Source: an uncultured Candidatus Melainabacteria bacterium | Lineage (GTDB): Bacteria > Cyanobacteriota > Vampirovibrionia > Gastranaerophilales > Gastranaerophilaceae | Assembly: GCA_934718275.1 (NCBI GenBank) | Contig: CAKUZD010000001.1 | Span: 124,001 to 188,000 of the forward strand | Length of the DNA stretch: 64,000 nt | Direction of reading: 5' to 3' | Shown here: positions 8,502 to 16,815 of the stretch, one piece after another | How positions within the stretch are numbered: the first letter of the stretch is position 1 | How the letters are laid out: each line of letters opens with the position of its first letter | Translations under genes and position numbers: made by a program | The notes under the pieces: generated by a model | What the model was told of the DNA's origin: nothing | The model's input: only the letters and a program-made list of their open reading frames with translations | The model's database searches: none

Positions 8502-9374
8502 ATGGAACCTTTTGTTACAATAATTACACCAACATACAATTTATTAGAAAATAATTTGGCAGACGACTTTAATCTTTTAATATCTCTTTTAGATTTACAG
8601 ACATACCCAAATATTGAGCACATGGTAATTGATAATGCCTCAAATGACGGAACTGTGGAAATGCTTAAAGATTATAAAAATAAAGGATTTTTCAAATTTT
8701 TCTCAGAACGCGATACGGGTAAATTCAACGCATACAATAAAGGAGTTATGCGCGCTAAGGGGAAATATGTTACCTTTTTAAGTTGCGATGATTTCATCCA
8801 TGACATAACTTCTATTTACGATATAGTTAATCTGATGGAAGAAAATGAAGCAGATTTTACGTTTGCTCCTGCATATTGCAGACACCCTGAAGATTTTGTC
8901 TTTTTATTTACACCATCGATGCATAATGCTTTTCAGGTAATGCCTTGCGCAAGACAAGCAATGTTTTTTAGAAAATCTATGATTGAAAAAGAAAATTATT
9001 TTGATGAAAAATTCAAAACTATGTCAGATTTTGATTTTATTATGCGAATTATAATGAAAGGATATAAACCGGCATTTTTTGAAAATAATTATGTTACATA
9101 CAAACTTGGGACTAAAACACTTGAAAATCCAACTCGTTCTGAGAATGAAAGTAAAGCAATTTATTTTAAAAACTTTAGAAATCTTTATCCGCTAAATGAT
9201 GAAATTTTGGATAAAATGGCAAAATATTCAGAATTTCCCAAAGGTTTGCTCGATAAACTTGCAAAATATTTTCCGGAAGCTGATAGAAATTTATTTTTTG
9301 AAAAATGCGAACAAATGCACCAAATTCGTATGCAAGCTATACAGCAGCAACAAAGAATTCAGGAAAACATGTAA
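8502..9374 (+). CDS. Family 2 glycosyltransferase
   Basis: A 290-residue GT-A fold glycosyltransferase. The nucleotide-sugar binding start is TIITPTYNLLENN. MVIDNASNDGTVEML follows at about residue 45 and the DxD-type segment FLSCDDFIHD lies near residue 90, followed by a domain resembling CESA-like GT2 enzymes that modify polysaccharides or glycans. The C-terminal 60 residues are charged and end in a Gln-rich tail. A promoter (TACAAT 8454-8459) precedes it, and GAAGGAA lies before the ATG. The next gene encodes a sugar-type Gfo/Idh/MocA oxidoreductase, which hints at surface glycan synthesis. Confidence 0.85.
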   Translation: MEPFVTIITPTYNLLENNLADDFNLLISLLDLQTYPNIEHMVIDNASNDGTVEMLKDYKNKGFFKFFSERDTGKFNAYNKGVMRAKGKYVTFLSCDDFIHDITSIYDIVNLMEENEADFTFAPAYCRHPEDFVFLFTPSMHNAFQVMPCARQAMFFRKSMIEKENYFDEKFKTMSDFDFIMRIIMKGYKPAFFENNYVTYKLGTKTLENPTRSENESKAIYFKNFRNLYPLNDEILDKMAKYSEFPKGLLDKLAKYFPEADRNLFFEKCEQMHQIRMQAIQQQQRIQENM

Positions 9375-9475
9375 AATATGTTTGCAAAATAATCTTTGGG
9401 TAGTATGATATATAAGGAAAGGAAAGAGAGAAGGCTCTCTTAGTATAATAATTAAAGAAGATTAGGGAATATAAG

Positions 9476-10474
9476 ATGAAAGAACAAAAAGTTGCCGTAA
9501 TTGGTTGCGGTGTATGGGGAAGAAACATAGTTCGTAATTTCTACAACTTGAATGTACTGGATACAGTATGCGATATTGATGATGAAAATTTAAAAAAAGT
9601 TACTGAACAGTACCCTGAGGTAAAAGTTACTAAAGATTTCCACGATATTATTAACAATGAAAAAATAACAGGGGTTTGTGTTGTAACCCCTAGCCATACA
9701 CATTATAAAATGGTCAAAGCTATGCTTGAAGCCGGTAAAAATGTTTACGTAGAAAAACCTATTTCTACTGTTGCAGCAGAAGCTAGAGATTTAACTCAAC
9801 TTGCACATGAAAAGGGTCTTGTGTTAATGGTTGGTCACTTATTATTGTACCATCCTGCCGTTAATCGTTTAAAAATGCTTATTGAAGAAGGCGCATTGGG
9901 AAAAATTATTTATGCACAAAGTGACAGATTAAACGTAAATTATTTTAAAAATGATAGAAGTGTTATGTGGGATTTAGCTCCGCACGATGTTTCAATGATT
10001 TCCTATGTAATAGGTAAAGCACCGGTTCATGTTATTTCAGCTGTCGGATGTTCTTCCGAACAAAATGAAATTATGGATATCACACATGTCGGAATTCAGT
10101 TTGAAGATGGAATTGTTGGACATATTTCCGAAAGTTGGATTACTCCAAGAAAACATGTACAATTACTTGTTCGTGGAACAAAAGCTACTGCAATTTTGGA
10201 TGATACTGTTCCTGAAAACAAACTTGTTATTTACGACAACTTCGTAAAAGATAACACTCAAAACATAAAACTTGATTATCTCGAAATAGAACCATTAAAA
10301 CTTGAATGCCAACACTTTATAAGTTGTTGCGCTAATGGTAAAAAAGCACGTTCAGATGGTGATAACGGTTTTATGGTTACACAAATCTTGGAAGAAGCAG
10401 AAAAAATTATGCTTGGAGATAAAGTAAAAAAACTTGATGAAGTAAATTATGCTCTATCAAGAACTAAAAAATAA
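9476..10474 (+). CDS. Gfo/Idh/MocA family NAD(P)-dependent oxidoreductase
   Basis: A 332-residue enzyme with an N-terminal Rossmann fold (VAVIGCGVWGRNIVRNF, residues 6-22) and the family EKP motif at 93-95 (YVEKPIST). The C-terminal domain shows MWDLAPHDVSMISYV, with the conserved substrate-binding Asp/His. Members oxidise or reduce sugars and inositols; those preceding sugar acetyl- or aminotransferases make UDP-sugars, but no such partner lies here, so the substrate is unknown. A TATAAT at 9444-9449 lies 26 nt upstream and AGGG precedes the ATG. A short GAGAG/CTCTC hairpin at 9425-9439 separates it from the GT2 gene. Confidence 0.9.
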   Translation: MKEQKVAVIGCGVWGRNIVRNFYNLNVLDTVCDIDDENLKKVTEQYPEVKVTKDFHDIINNEKITGVCVVTPSHTHYKMVKAMLEAGKNVYVEKPISTVAAEARDLTQLAHEKGLVLMVGHLLLYHPAVNRLKMLIEEGALGKIIYAQSDRLNVNYFKNDRSVMWDLAPHDVSMISYVIGKAPVHVISAVGCSSEQNEIMDITHVGIQFEDGIVGHISESWITPRKHVQLLVRGTKATAILDDTVPENKLVIYDNFVKDNTQNIKLDYLEIEPLKLECQHFISCCANGKKARSDGDNGFMVTQILEEAEKIMLGDKVKKLDEVNYALSRTKK

Positions 10475-10509
10475 TAGGTTTTAAACTCACATATAACGGA
10501 GAAACAATA

Positions 10510-11121
10510 ATGAATATAAAAAATAACCTTGCAAATATCGTATCAGTGACAAGAATTTTCGTAGCTTATGCCGCAATTGCCTGTTTGTATGTAAAAACAA
10601 CTTGGGCGTACATAATCGCTTTTGTTTTGACAATAATAGCATTTGCTATGGACGGATTAGACGGCTATCTTGCAAGAAAATTAAACCAATCCTCAGAATG
10701 GGGTTCTGTATTAGATATCCTGGGAGACAGAATTGTAGAAGTTTCATATTGGATTGTATTTGCAGTAATGGGGTGGTTAAATATAATTTTCCCTTTGGTT
10801 TGTGTTGCTAGAGCATTCACCACGGATGGAATCAGAAGTGTTGCACTCTCAAAAGGAATGACTGCTTTCGGAGATAAAACAATGCAATCTACTTCTTGGG
10901 GAAAATTTATTTGTGCATCACGATTTATGCGAATTAGCTATGCAGTTGCTAAAGTTCTTGCTTTCTTATTACTAATTGCCGTAAACACTCCGGGAATGGA
11001 AATGTGGAATGGAACACCGATATTGCATGTAATAACAATGATATTTGCTTGGGCTGCTATTATATTTTGTGTGGTAAGAGCAATTCCTGTAGTTGTTGAA
11101 AGCCCTAAATTATTTAAATAA
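10510..11121 (+). CDS. CDP-alcohol phosphatidyltransferase (PgsA-like)
   Basis: A 203-residue integral membrane enzyme with the complete CDP-alcohol phosphotransferase signature D-x2-D-G-x2-A-R-x8-G-x3-D-x3-D, visible from MDGLDGYLARKL to SVLDILGD (about 46-73). It should transfer a phosphatidyl group from CDP-diacylglycerol to an alcohol such as glycerol-3-phosphate. About five hydrophobic segments are present. Which phospholipid it makes cannot be decided from sequence; the arrangement fits PgsA as well as related archaetidyl-type enzymes. GGAG precedes the ATG, and the following trmL gene begins 12 nt later. Confidence 0.85.
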   Translation: MNIKNNLANIVSVTRIFVAYAAIACLYVKTTWAYIIAFVLTIIAFAMDGLDGYLARKLNQSSEWGSVLDILGDRIVEVSYWIVFAVMGWLNIIFPLVCVARAFTTDGIRSVALSKGMTAFGDKTMQSTSWGKFICASRFMRISYAVAKVLAFLLLIAVNTPGMEMWNGTPILHVITMIFAWAAIIFCVVRAIPVVVESPKLFK

Positions 11122-11133
11122 AAAGAGGCGGAA

Positions 11134-11583
11134 ATGGCAAAATTAAACATAGTTTTATATGAACCTGAAATACCTCAAAATACCGGAAATATAGCACGAC
11201 TTTGCGCATGTACCGGAGCAAGTTTGTACCTTGTAGGGAAATTAGGATTTTCATTATCAAGCAAATACACCAAACGAGCTGGCTTAGACTATTGGGATAG
11301 TGTTGATTTACATAAAATTGATACTATGGATGAATTGCTTAACGCAAACAAAGATGCTAATTTTTATTATCTGACAACAAAAACAAAAAAATTATATACT
11401 GATATTCAATTTAAAGATGGTGATTTTATTGTTTTCGGGCCGGAAACCAGAGGGTTACCGGATAAATACGTACACGACAGCAACGCTCTTACAATTCCAA
11501 TGAAAGAAGGGCAACGTAGCCTAAATTTATCAAATTCTGTTGCAATAGTTGCCTATGAGGCTATTAGACAAAATGGATTATAA
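11134..11583 (+). CDS. trmL: tRNA (cytidine(34)-2'-O)-methyltransferase TrmL
   Basis: A 149-residue SPOUT methyltransferase that modifies the wobble ribose of tRNA-Leu isoacceptors. It starts NIVLYEPEIPQNTGNIARLCACTGASLYLV, the hallmark of TrmL/YibK. It also shows DYWDSVDL, the knot segments FGPETRGLPD and IPMKEGQRSLNLSNSVAIVAYEA. Length is typical of the single-domain family. AGAGGCGG precedes the ATG, and its stop overlaps the next start by 11 nt. Confidence 0.95.
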   Translation: MAKLNIVLYEPEIPQNTGNIARLCACTGASLYLVGKLGFSLSSKYTKRAGLDYWDSVDLHKIDTMDELLNANKDANFYYLTTKTKKLYTDIQFKDGDFIVFGPETRGLPDKYVHDSNALTIPMKEGQRSLNLSNSVAIVAYEAIRQNGL

Positions 11584-12400
11584 ACTTCCTCCTTTACCAA
11601 AAAGAGACGAAAACTCTAATAAGGGAACTTTTGGAAAAATATTAAATATATCTGGTTCTGAATATATGACCGGAGCAGCTTTATTATCATCAATTGCTGC
11701 TTTACGAACAGGAGCCGGATATGTTGAGTTGGCAAGTTGTAAAAACGTTCTCAATGCCGTTTCTTATCAAGCACCGGAAGTAGTTCTTGCTCCTATTGAA
11801 AAAATAGAAGAAATTATAAAAAATGTAACGGTACTATTAATAGGTTGTGGTTTGTCTACCTCCGCTGAAGCTGTAGAAATATTTACAAAATCAATAAAAC
11901 TTGCAACAGAAAATAATTTGCCAACAGTAATAGATGCCGATGGATTAAATATTCTCGCAACGCACAAAATAAAATTACCACAAAATGTAATTTTGACTCC
12001 ACATCCCAAAGAAGCATCCAGATTATTAAAATGCTCTCTTGATGAAGTTTTAGAGAATATGGAAAACAGTGCAAAACAAATATCAGATAAATATGACTGC
12101 ATTACTGTCTTAAAATCACATAAAACAGTTGTCTGTTCAAAAGAAAGAATTTACCATAACAATACAGGCAATAGTGCTTTAGCAAAGGCCGGAAGTGGAG
12201 ATGTATTAGCCGGAATTATTGCAGGTTTATTAGCACAAAAAATGAAAATTTTTGAAGCTTCAATTCTTGGAGTATATTTACACGGACTCGCAGGAGATTT
12301 AGCAAAAGAAAACCTGAGTGCATACGGGGTTTTAGCATCCGATACAATCAGGTTCATTCCTTTGGCTATAAAAAAATTATTAGCCGGCAATAATATCTAA
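11573..12400 (+). CDS. nnrD: ADP-dependent NAD(P)H-hydrate dehydratase (NnrD domain only)
   Basis: A 275-residue ribokinase-like enzyme that repairs hydrated NAD(P)H. Motifs include GTFGKILNISGSEYMTGAALLSSIAALRTGAGYVEL, DADGLNIL, LTPHPKEASRLL and NTGNSALAKAGSGDVLAGIIAGLLAQ (the anion hole and catalytic Asp). The NnrE epimerase domain often fused at the N-terminus is absent, so that activity must be encoded elsewhere or lacking. The ATG at 11573 lies within the end of trmL and indicates coupling; a start at 11549 is less likely because it adds residues outside the domain. Confidence 0.92.
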   Translation: MDYKLPPLPKRDENSNKGTFGKILNISGSEYMTGAALLSSIAALRTGAGYVELASCKNVLNAVSYQAPEVVLAPIEKIEEIIKNVTVLLIGCGLSTSAEAVEIFTKSIKLATENNLPTVIDADGLNILATHKIKLPQNVILTPHPKEASRLLKCSLDEVLENMENSAKQISDKYDCITVLKSHKTVVCSKERIYHNNTGNSALAKAGSGDVLAGIIAGLLAQKMKIFEASILGVYLHGLAGDLAKENLSAYGVLASDTIRFIPLAIKKLLAGNNI

Positions 12401-12613
12401 TTTTTTACCAACTTCTTCAGCAACATTACCAATTGTTGCAAAAGGGCTTGTATAAATGCCTGAATTTGAAGTTGGAAGTTTAACTGTTGGTTTTTCAAAA
12501 ATAGTTGAAGCCTTAACAACTTCCGGAAGTTCGCAAGATTTGTTTAATGATTTTTTTAACAATGACATAGGAACACTTTCTCTACCTGTAATAAATAATG
12601 AGTTATTAGCCAT
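12380..12613 (-). CDS. Small hypothetical protein, 77 residues
   Basis: An unrecognised protein, rich in Ser, Thr and Lys, with no membrane segment or cysteine cluster. AAAGGAG at correct spacing before the ATG at 12613 supports it as real. Its 3' end overlaps the convergent nnrD by 21 nt. The upstream leader holds a small palindrome (AGGC-6-GCCT near 12659-12672). No function can be suggested. Confidence 0.6.
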   Translation of the reverse strand: MANNSLFITGRESVPMSLLKKSLNKSCELPEVVKASTIFEKPTVKLPTSNSGIYTSPFATIGNVAEEVGKKLDIIAG

Positions 12614-12749
12614 ATTTTTCTCCTTTTCTTTTACTTTAGTTTTAATAATTATTACAAAGGCATTAACGCCTCTAAATATATTTTTTGCTATTTTTGTAAT
12701 TTTTTAGTTAAGAAATATTAATAGAATAATAATACTCTGCAAAAAAAAA

Positions 12750-13880
12750 TTAGCAATTAGTCACCTTACCTAGTACAACTCGACTAGATGCACCGGTACA
12801 TGACGGAAGATTACTTGGAATATTATAATAAGCACAGTAACCCAAAAGCGCAAACGCCATAACTTCTTTAAAATTATTAGAAATTCCATAGGCTTCATGA
12901 GTTTTAAGGTTAACATGTTTGGGTAAATAATGTCTCAAATATTTCATTAATGTCGGATTATAAGCTCCGCCACCCCCGATAATAACTTCTTCCACATCAA
13001 TATCAGGGTATATAAAGTTTTCATAAGCTTTAGCAATAGACTTAGCAGTCAGCGCAGTTACTGTTGCAATTATATCTTCAGTTTTTTTAGGTCCAAAACG
13101 CAAAGCATTTTCAATATATTCCGGTGAAAAATATTCTCTCCCTGTTGTTTTAGGTGGAACTTTAAAGTAGTACTCATCTTGCATTAAGCATTCAAGCCAA
13201 CTTTCAGAAACTTTTCCGGAGTCTGCAACTTTCCCGTCTTTATCATAAGGTTGATTAAAATATTTATTCATACAGTAATCAATCATAATATTACCTAAAC
13301 CGGTATCAAAACCAAATGTCGGAAAATCTTTAGAAATCACTGTTACATTTGAAATCCCACCGATATTTTGCACCAATACATTTTTATTCAACGGCTTAAA
13401 CCATTTTTCATCAGCAAAACAAACTAAAGGAGCACCTTCTCCACCATTTGCAATATCAGCTTCTCTAAAATTAGAAAAAGTTAAGCAACCTGTTTCCTTT
13501 GCAATAACTGAACTTTCACCTATTTGTAATGTACTTTTCAAAGAAATATTATCAAGATAATCTTCTATTGGGAAATGATAAATTGTTTGTCCATGACTTG
13601 CTATAAAATCAGGTTTTTGGTGTTCAGAAATCAAAACTTTACAAGCATCTGCGAAACAATGTCCTATTGCAAAATTCATCTGACACACATCTTTAATAGA
13701 AGCATTACCTGCAAATAATTGAAAAATCTTTGCTCTAATATGTTCCGGATATTTATAATTAATACCAGAAATTAATTTTACGGACATATCAGGATGCACT
13801 TCGCAAAGTCCTGCATCAATACTATCGCATGATGTTCCGGACATTAAACCTATAACAAGTTTTGTTTCCAATTCTTCCAT
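12750..13880 (-). CDS. anmK: Anhydro-N-acetylmuramic acid kinase
   Basis: A 376-residue sugar kinase of the AnmK family that opens and phosphorylates 1,6-anhydroMurNAc released during peptidoglycan turnover. Visible motifs are GLMSGTSCDSIDAGL (ATP/phosphate loop, about 11-25), ASHGQTIYHFP, LQIGESSVIA, NIGGISNVT, FDTGLGNIMID and IIGGGGAYNPTLM. The length is typical. Together with the PBP4-like peptidase it suggests wall recycling. The ATG has no Shine-Dalgarno and lies 6 nt after a -10 hexamer. Confidence 0.95.
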   Translation of the reverse strand: MEELETKLVIGLMSGTSCDSIDAGLCEVHPDMSVKLISGINYKYPEHIRAKIFQLFAGNASIKDVCQMNFAIGHCFADACKVLISEHQKPDFIASHGQTIYHFPIEDYLDNISLKSTLQIGESSVIAKETGCLTFSNFREADIANGGEGAPLVCFADEKWFKPLNKNVLVQNIGGISNVTVISKDFPTFGFDTGLGNIMIDYCMNKYFNQPYDKDGKVADSGKVSESWLECLMQDEYYFKVPPKTTGREYFSPEYIENALRFGPKKTEDIIATVTALTAKSIAKAYENFIYPDIDVEEVIIGGGGAYNPTLMKYLRHYLPKHVNLKTHEAYGISNNFKEVMAFALLGYCAYYNIPSNLPSCTGASSRVVLGKVTNC

Positions 13881-13886
13881 AAATAT

Positions 13887-13915
13887 ATGATATAAAAAAG
13901 CTTGCGATAACGCAA
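13887..13915 (-). promoter_or_regulatory. Promoter for leaderless anmK, embedded in terminator hairpin
   Basis: On the minus strand TATCAT (13887-13892) lies 6 nt before the ATG. TTGCGT (13910-13915), 17 nt upstream, can serve as -35 and forms part of the GC-rich hairpin arm next to it. Confidence 0.45.
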
Positions 13916-13917
13916 GC
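13894..13917 (-). terminator. Rho-independent terminator upstream of anmK
   Basis: A perfect stem GCTTGCG/CGCAAGC with loop TTAT is followed by six T on the minus strand. It points at anmK, so it must end a transcript that starts further upstream (toward 14164). Confidence 0.75.
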
Positions 13918-14164
13918 CTTATAAAATTTCAACTATCTCCTCATCCCCATAAATTCTTTTTTAATTCCCAAATAATTTATAAATAAAAAAAATCCCTAAT
14001 CATTCTGCACTTCTATTGTTCAAAACTTTACTTTTTTGTTAAACTTTTCTCTTTTTCTCTAAGATTTCCAACTATCTTTTTGCCATCACCTCTTTTTCGC
14101 TAAAACTATCTCCACATAATACATTCGGGGTTATTTTGATTGCTCTCCTTCGAGCCCCTCCACA
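13894..14164 (-). ncRNA. Candidate ~270-nt non-coding RNA upstream of anmK
   Basis: This 530-nt gap holds no convincing ORF. On the minus strand a promoter (TTGTCA, 17 nt, TACATT at 14171-14176) predicts a start near 14164, and a good terminator lies at 13894-13917. The RNA would be purine-rich, with five SD-like stretches (GGAGGGG, AAGGAGAG, GTGGAG, AGAGGTG, GATGAGGAG). Its 5' end can fold as GCTC/GAGC nested inside a GGG/CCC pairing. No known RNA family was recognised. It could instead be a long untranslated leader. Confidence 0.4.
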
Positions 14165-14170
14165 TTCTTT

Positions 14171-14221
14171 AATGTAAATCTAAGTAAAATAATTGACAAG
14201 TAAAAAAATATAAAATAAAAT
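14171..14221. promoter_or_regulatory. Back-to-back promoters sharing a -35 element
   Basis: Bases 14193-14199 read TTGACA on the plus strand (17 nt before TAAAAT, 14216-14221) and TTGTCA on the minus strand (17 nt before TACATT, 14171-14176). The plus promoter would give a ~185-nt leader for the WYL genes. A second plus candidate, TTGACA 14325-14330 with TATAAT 14350-14355, has a 19-nt spacer. Confidence 0.5.
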
Positions 14222-14412
14222 TTACAATTGACCATGCCCCTTGGTAGTACAATAAAAAATTCAAGTTCTTAAATCTTAATGAAGTTTTCTTAATGAAATT
14301 ACGTAAAAATATAATATATTTTAATTGACAAAAAATGTTCTTCGTAAAATATAATGAGACTCTGTACATGACCAAAGTTTTATTGTATATTTTTAGTGAT
14401 TAGGAGAAATAA

Positions 14413-15357
14413 ATGAAACAATTTATAAAAAATCAAAAAGTAACATATAATCTCATGTCATTTACAGGTTACAAAGCTTTGTTAATATTTAATCTTCTAA
14501 CAGAAGCACCTAAATCCTACGAAGAAATAAGTAACTACATTTTTAACCATCCATACCTTAGAGAAAAAATTTCAATTGACACAATGAGAGTTTATATGAA
14601 TTCTCTTAAAAGATTAGGATGTGAAATTAAAAGGATTAAAGGTGAAGATAAAATTTCAAGATATTATATAACAGAACATCCTTTTGAACTTAAACTTTCT
14701 GCTGATGAACAAAAAAGTGTATTAAATGCTTATAAAAGCATTGTCAAAAACCTTGATATAAAAGAACTTTTGTCTATGGACAATTTCTTCGAAAAACTTG
14801 GGAAATATCTTAAAAATGAAATATTTGTTGCAAATTTAAGGAAGTTCTCTCCTCTTAAAGAAATCAACAAAGATATACTAAAAAAACTAATAGATTTATG
14901 TAACAGAAAAGATCAAATTGTAATAACATACAATTCTCCAAACTCAGGATTAAAACAAATCGAAATAATTTCTGACAAAATAGATATTTCTAACGGAAAA
15001 ATTTATTTATACGGAACAGGATTTGAATATAATCAATATGGCAGCTTTTTAATAAGCCGTATAAAAAGTATTGATGAAATAAAAATAACAAAAACAATTC
15101 CGGAAAATTTACAGAAAATAAAAATCAAATATCAACTTTTTTGTAATCCTGAAAGCATTGATTTGGAAGATTATGAAAAAATCATTGAAAAAGCAAATAA
15201 TAAAATTATCATAGAAATGAATACCTCGAATGAATTTTTAGCAAAACAAAGAATTCTTGAATTTGGACCTAAATGTAAAATTCTTGAACCCGAAGATTTT
15301 AAAGAAAAATTTGTAAACCTATTAAAGGACATGAAAGCGGGGTACTATTGTGGTTAA
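14413..15357 (+). CDS. HTH/WYL-domain transcriptional regulator, first of tandem pair
   Basis: A 314-residue protein with an N-terminal winged-helix region (about 15-80: YKALLIFNLLTEAPKSYEEISNYI, then IDTMRVYMNSLKRLGCEIKRIKG). A middle WYL-like beta barrel (about 165-235) shows ITYNSPNSGLKQIEII and GKIYLYGTGFEY, followed by a WCX-like C-terminal extension. WYL proteins bind small ligands or nucleic acid and control DNA-damage or defence genes in several groups. The canonical W-Y-L triad is degenerate (IYLYG), so ligand binding is uncertain. AGGAG precedes the ATG. The next gene overlaps by 8 nt and encodes a paralogue, suggesting a heteromer like PafBC. Confidence 0.75.
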   Translation: MKQFIKNQKVTYNLMSFTGYKALLIFNLLTEAPKSYEEISNYIFNHPYLREKISIDTMRVYMNSLKRLGCEIKRIKGEDKISRYYITEHPFELKLSADEQKSVLNAYKSIVKNLDIKELLSMDNFFEKLGKYLKNEIFVANLRKFSPLKEINKDILKKLIDLCNRKDQIVITYNSPNSGLKQIEIISDKIDISNGKIYLYGTGFEYNQYGSFLISRIKSIDEIKITKTIPENLQKIKIKYQLFCNPESIDLEDYEKIIEKANNKIIIEMNTSNEFLAKQRILEFGPKCKILEPEDFKEKFVNLLKDMKAGYYCG

Positions 15358-16276
15358 AAAATATACAGAAAAATGTAATGATGCTTGTATAAAATTATTC
15401 ACATTTATTAAAATGCTTTATGAAGGAGATGTTGAATTTCAAAAAGTATTGGAACTGTTTTCTGACGGCAATTATGATGGAACATCAAACACACACGTTA
15501 CTATTAACAAATACCTTAATACTTTAAAAATATTTGGAATTAAGGTAAAAAAAATCCACGGCAAATACCACATGCTTAGTCCTATATACAAACTAAAATT
15601 TAACCTTGAAGACCTAAAAAGCATTGAAATATTAAAAGAAACTGAAAAAATGCTTCCGGATGGAAAAAATAAAAATAGCTTTAACGGTTTTTTAAGAAAA
15701 CTGGAAATGCGATATGATGAAAAAGCTCAAAGCATTGAACAGATTTCTAACAACACCCAAAACCTGCATCTTAATTTTTATCATTCTGAAATGGTCGAGC
15801 AAGTAAAACAATGCCAAAAATATTGTCAAGATAAGCAAAAACTTGAAATTATATTTACAACGGAAAAGGAAGAAGAACTAAATCTTATTTGCTCTCCAAT
15901 TGAACAAACTTATACCAGAAGAAAAATTTGCTTAAAAGTTATAGGTAATAGTGGCAATAGAATTTACGAAATTCCTATAGAAAATATTAAATCAATAAAA
16001 CAATTACCAGTCTCAACATCAGCTGTATCAATTCCTATTACGGTTGTTTTCAGAATAAAAAACAGATTAGCAAAAAATTATAAACTTAGAGATTGGGAAA
16101 GATTAGATAAAATAGAATCTGATGGTAGCCATATTATTGTTAACAAAAATGAAGACTTAGAGCAACTATTAAAAAGAATTATGCGCTATGGAACTGAATG
16201 CGAAATTTGCTCCCCAAGATTTTTAAAAGAAGAAATGGTTGAAAGGATTAATGAAACTTTGAAAAACTACTGTTAA
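15350..16276 (+). CDS. HTH/WYL-domain regulator, second of tandem pair
   Basis: A 308-residue paralogue of the preceding regulator. The N-terminal winged-helix segment includes THVTINKYLNTLKIFGIKVKKIHGKYHML. A WYL-like region (about 165-220: LEIIFTTEKEEELNLICSPIEQTYTRRKICLKVIG, SIKQLPV) and a C-terminal WCX-like domain follow. It starts with GTG at 15350, overlapping the upstream stop by 8 nt, with GCGGGG as a weak ribosome site, so it is translationally coupled. The two proteins share layout rather than close sequence identity. Target genes are unknown; nothing defensive lies in this window. Confidence 0.72.
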   Translation: MVKKYTEKCNDACIKLFTFIKMLYEGDVEFQKVLELFSDGNYDGTSNTHVTINKYLNTLKIFGIKVKKIHGKYHMLSPIYKLKFNLEDLKSIEILKETEKMLPDGKNKNSFNGFLRKLEMRYDEKAQSIEQISNNTQNLHLNFYHSEMVEQVKQCQKYCQDKQKLEIIFTTEKEEELNLICSPIEQTYTRRKICLKVIGNSGNRIYEIPIENIKSIKQLPVSTSAVSIPITVVFRIKNRLAKNYKLRDWERLDKIESDGSHIIVNKNEDLEQLLKRIMRYGTECEICSPRFLKEEMVERINETLKNYC

Positions 16277-16392
16277 CTCAAAAATTTTCTACAATTCTAT
16301 TTACTGAGAGATTTGGTATTAAAAACAAACAACTACATTTATACTATTATTTGTGTAAACGAATTAAATATTGCCATCAAGATTTAATACGC

Positions 16393-16422
16393 AAAAAAAA
16401 ACCCTATCTTAAAGATAGAGTT
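16393..16422 (-). terminator. Rho-independent terminator of putative sRNA
   Basis: The stem CTATCTT/AAGATAG is extended by three pairs after one mismatch and is followed by nine T on the minus strand. The plus strand has no T-run, so the orientation is clear. Confidence 0.8.
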
Positions 16423-16551
16423 CGGAATTCTTTTACGTAATTCCTCGTGTGTAGAAGGTTAGTGTGTAGTAGGTAGTGTAAATATATATCTCGTGTTTAT
16501 TTAAATCTTTTTATTTGTTTTGCTTTCGCTTACATATTAATAAAGTATTTT
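16393..16551 (-). ncRNA. Candidate ~155-nt small RNA divergent from glnA
   Basis: The 613-nt gap between the WYL pair and glnA holds no ORF. The minus strand has a -10 (TTATAT, 16558-16563), an HLR1 box centred about 43 bp upstream of the expected start, and a strong terminator at 16393-16422. The predicted RNA has an unpaired C/U/A-rich stretch (complement of about 16442-16480, with CTACC, CTAACC and CTTCTAC), then a GGAATT/AATTCC hairpin, then the terminator. This is the usual layout of a trans-acting sRNA that pairs with G-rich ribosome sites. Length and start are estimates. Confidence 0.45.
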
Positions 16552-16584
16552 TGTTTTATATAATTGCTATATACTGCGTATTTC

Positions 16585-16602
16585 TTTACATTTGTTTACA
16601 AA
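16585..16602 (+). promoter_or_regulatory. Perfect HLR1/RpaB-type box near glnA
   Basis: TTTACATT-TG-TTTACAAA matches [GT]TTACA[AT][AT]NN[GT]TTACA[AT][AT] at all fixed positions. A third, inverted half-site TGTAAA follows at 16608-16613. It is about 250 bp upstream of the glnA start but only about 43 bp from the putative minus-strand sRNA start. Confidence 0.6.
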
Positions 16603-16815
16603 GTTCTGTAAAGGCTTTATATAGAAGTATTACAGATTGAAAGTATAAAAAATTTCAATCAAAAACTTGTTTTTATTAAACTAAATTCCCTTGTACTCCC
16701 TTTGTAATATTCATATTCCCAAATTTTCACAAATATAACACTATTTTTAGAAAAACACTCATTATTTCAAAAGAGCCTTATTACCCGTCTTTACTTAATC
16801 TTAATATAAAAAGTA

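Noticed and set aside
14140..14160. Plus-strand TTCGAGCCCCTCCAC resembling a tRNA T-arm/3' end (possible attachment site)
   Set aside because: No tRNA body or matching direct repeat was found around it; the bases are better explained as the 5' hairpin of the putative minus-strand RNA.
14344..14355. TTCGTAAAATATAAT region before the WYL genes as an HLR1 copy
   Set aside because: Only single half-site-like pieces (14291-14297, 14342-14349) are present, not spaced 10 bp apart.
14413..16276. WYL pair as the regulator of an adjacent defence or CRISPR system
   Set aside because: Neighbouring genes are anmK and glnA; no nuclease, methyltransferase, Cas gene or repeat array is seen.
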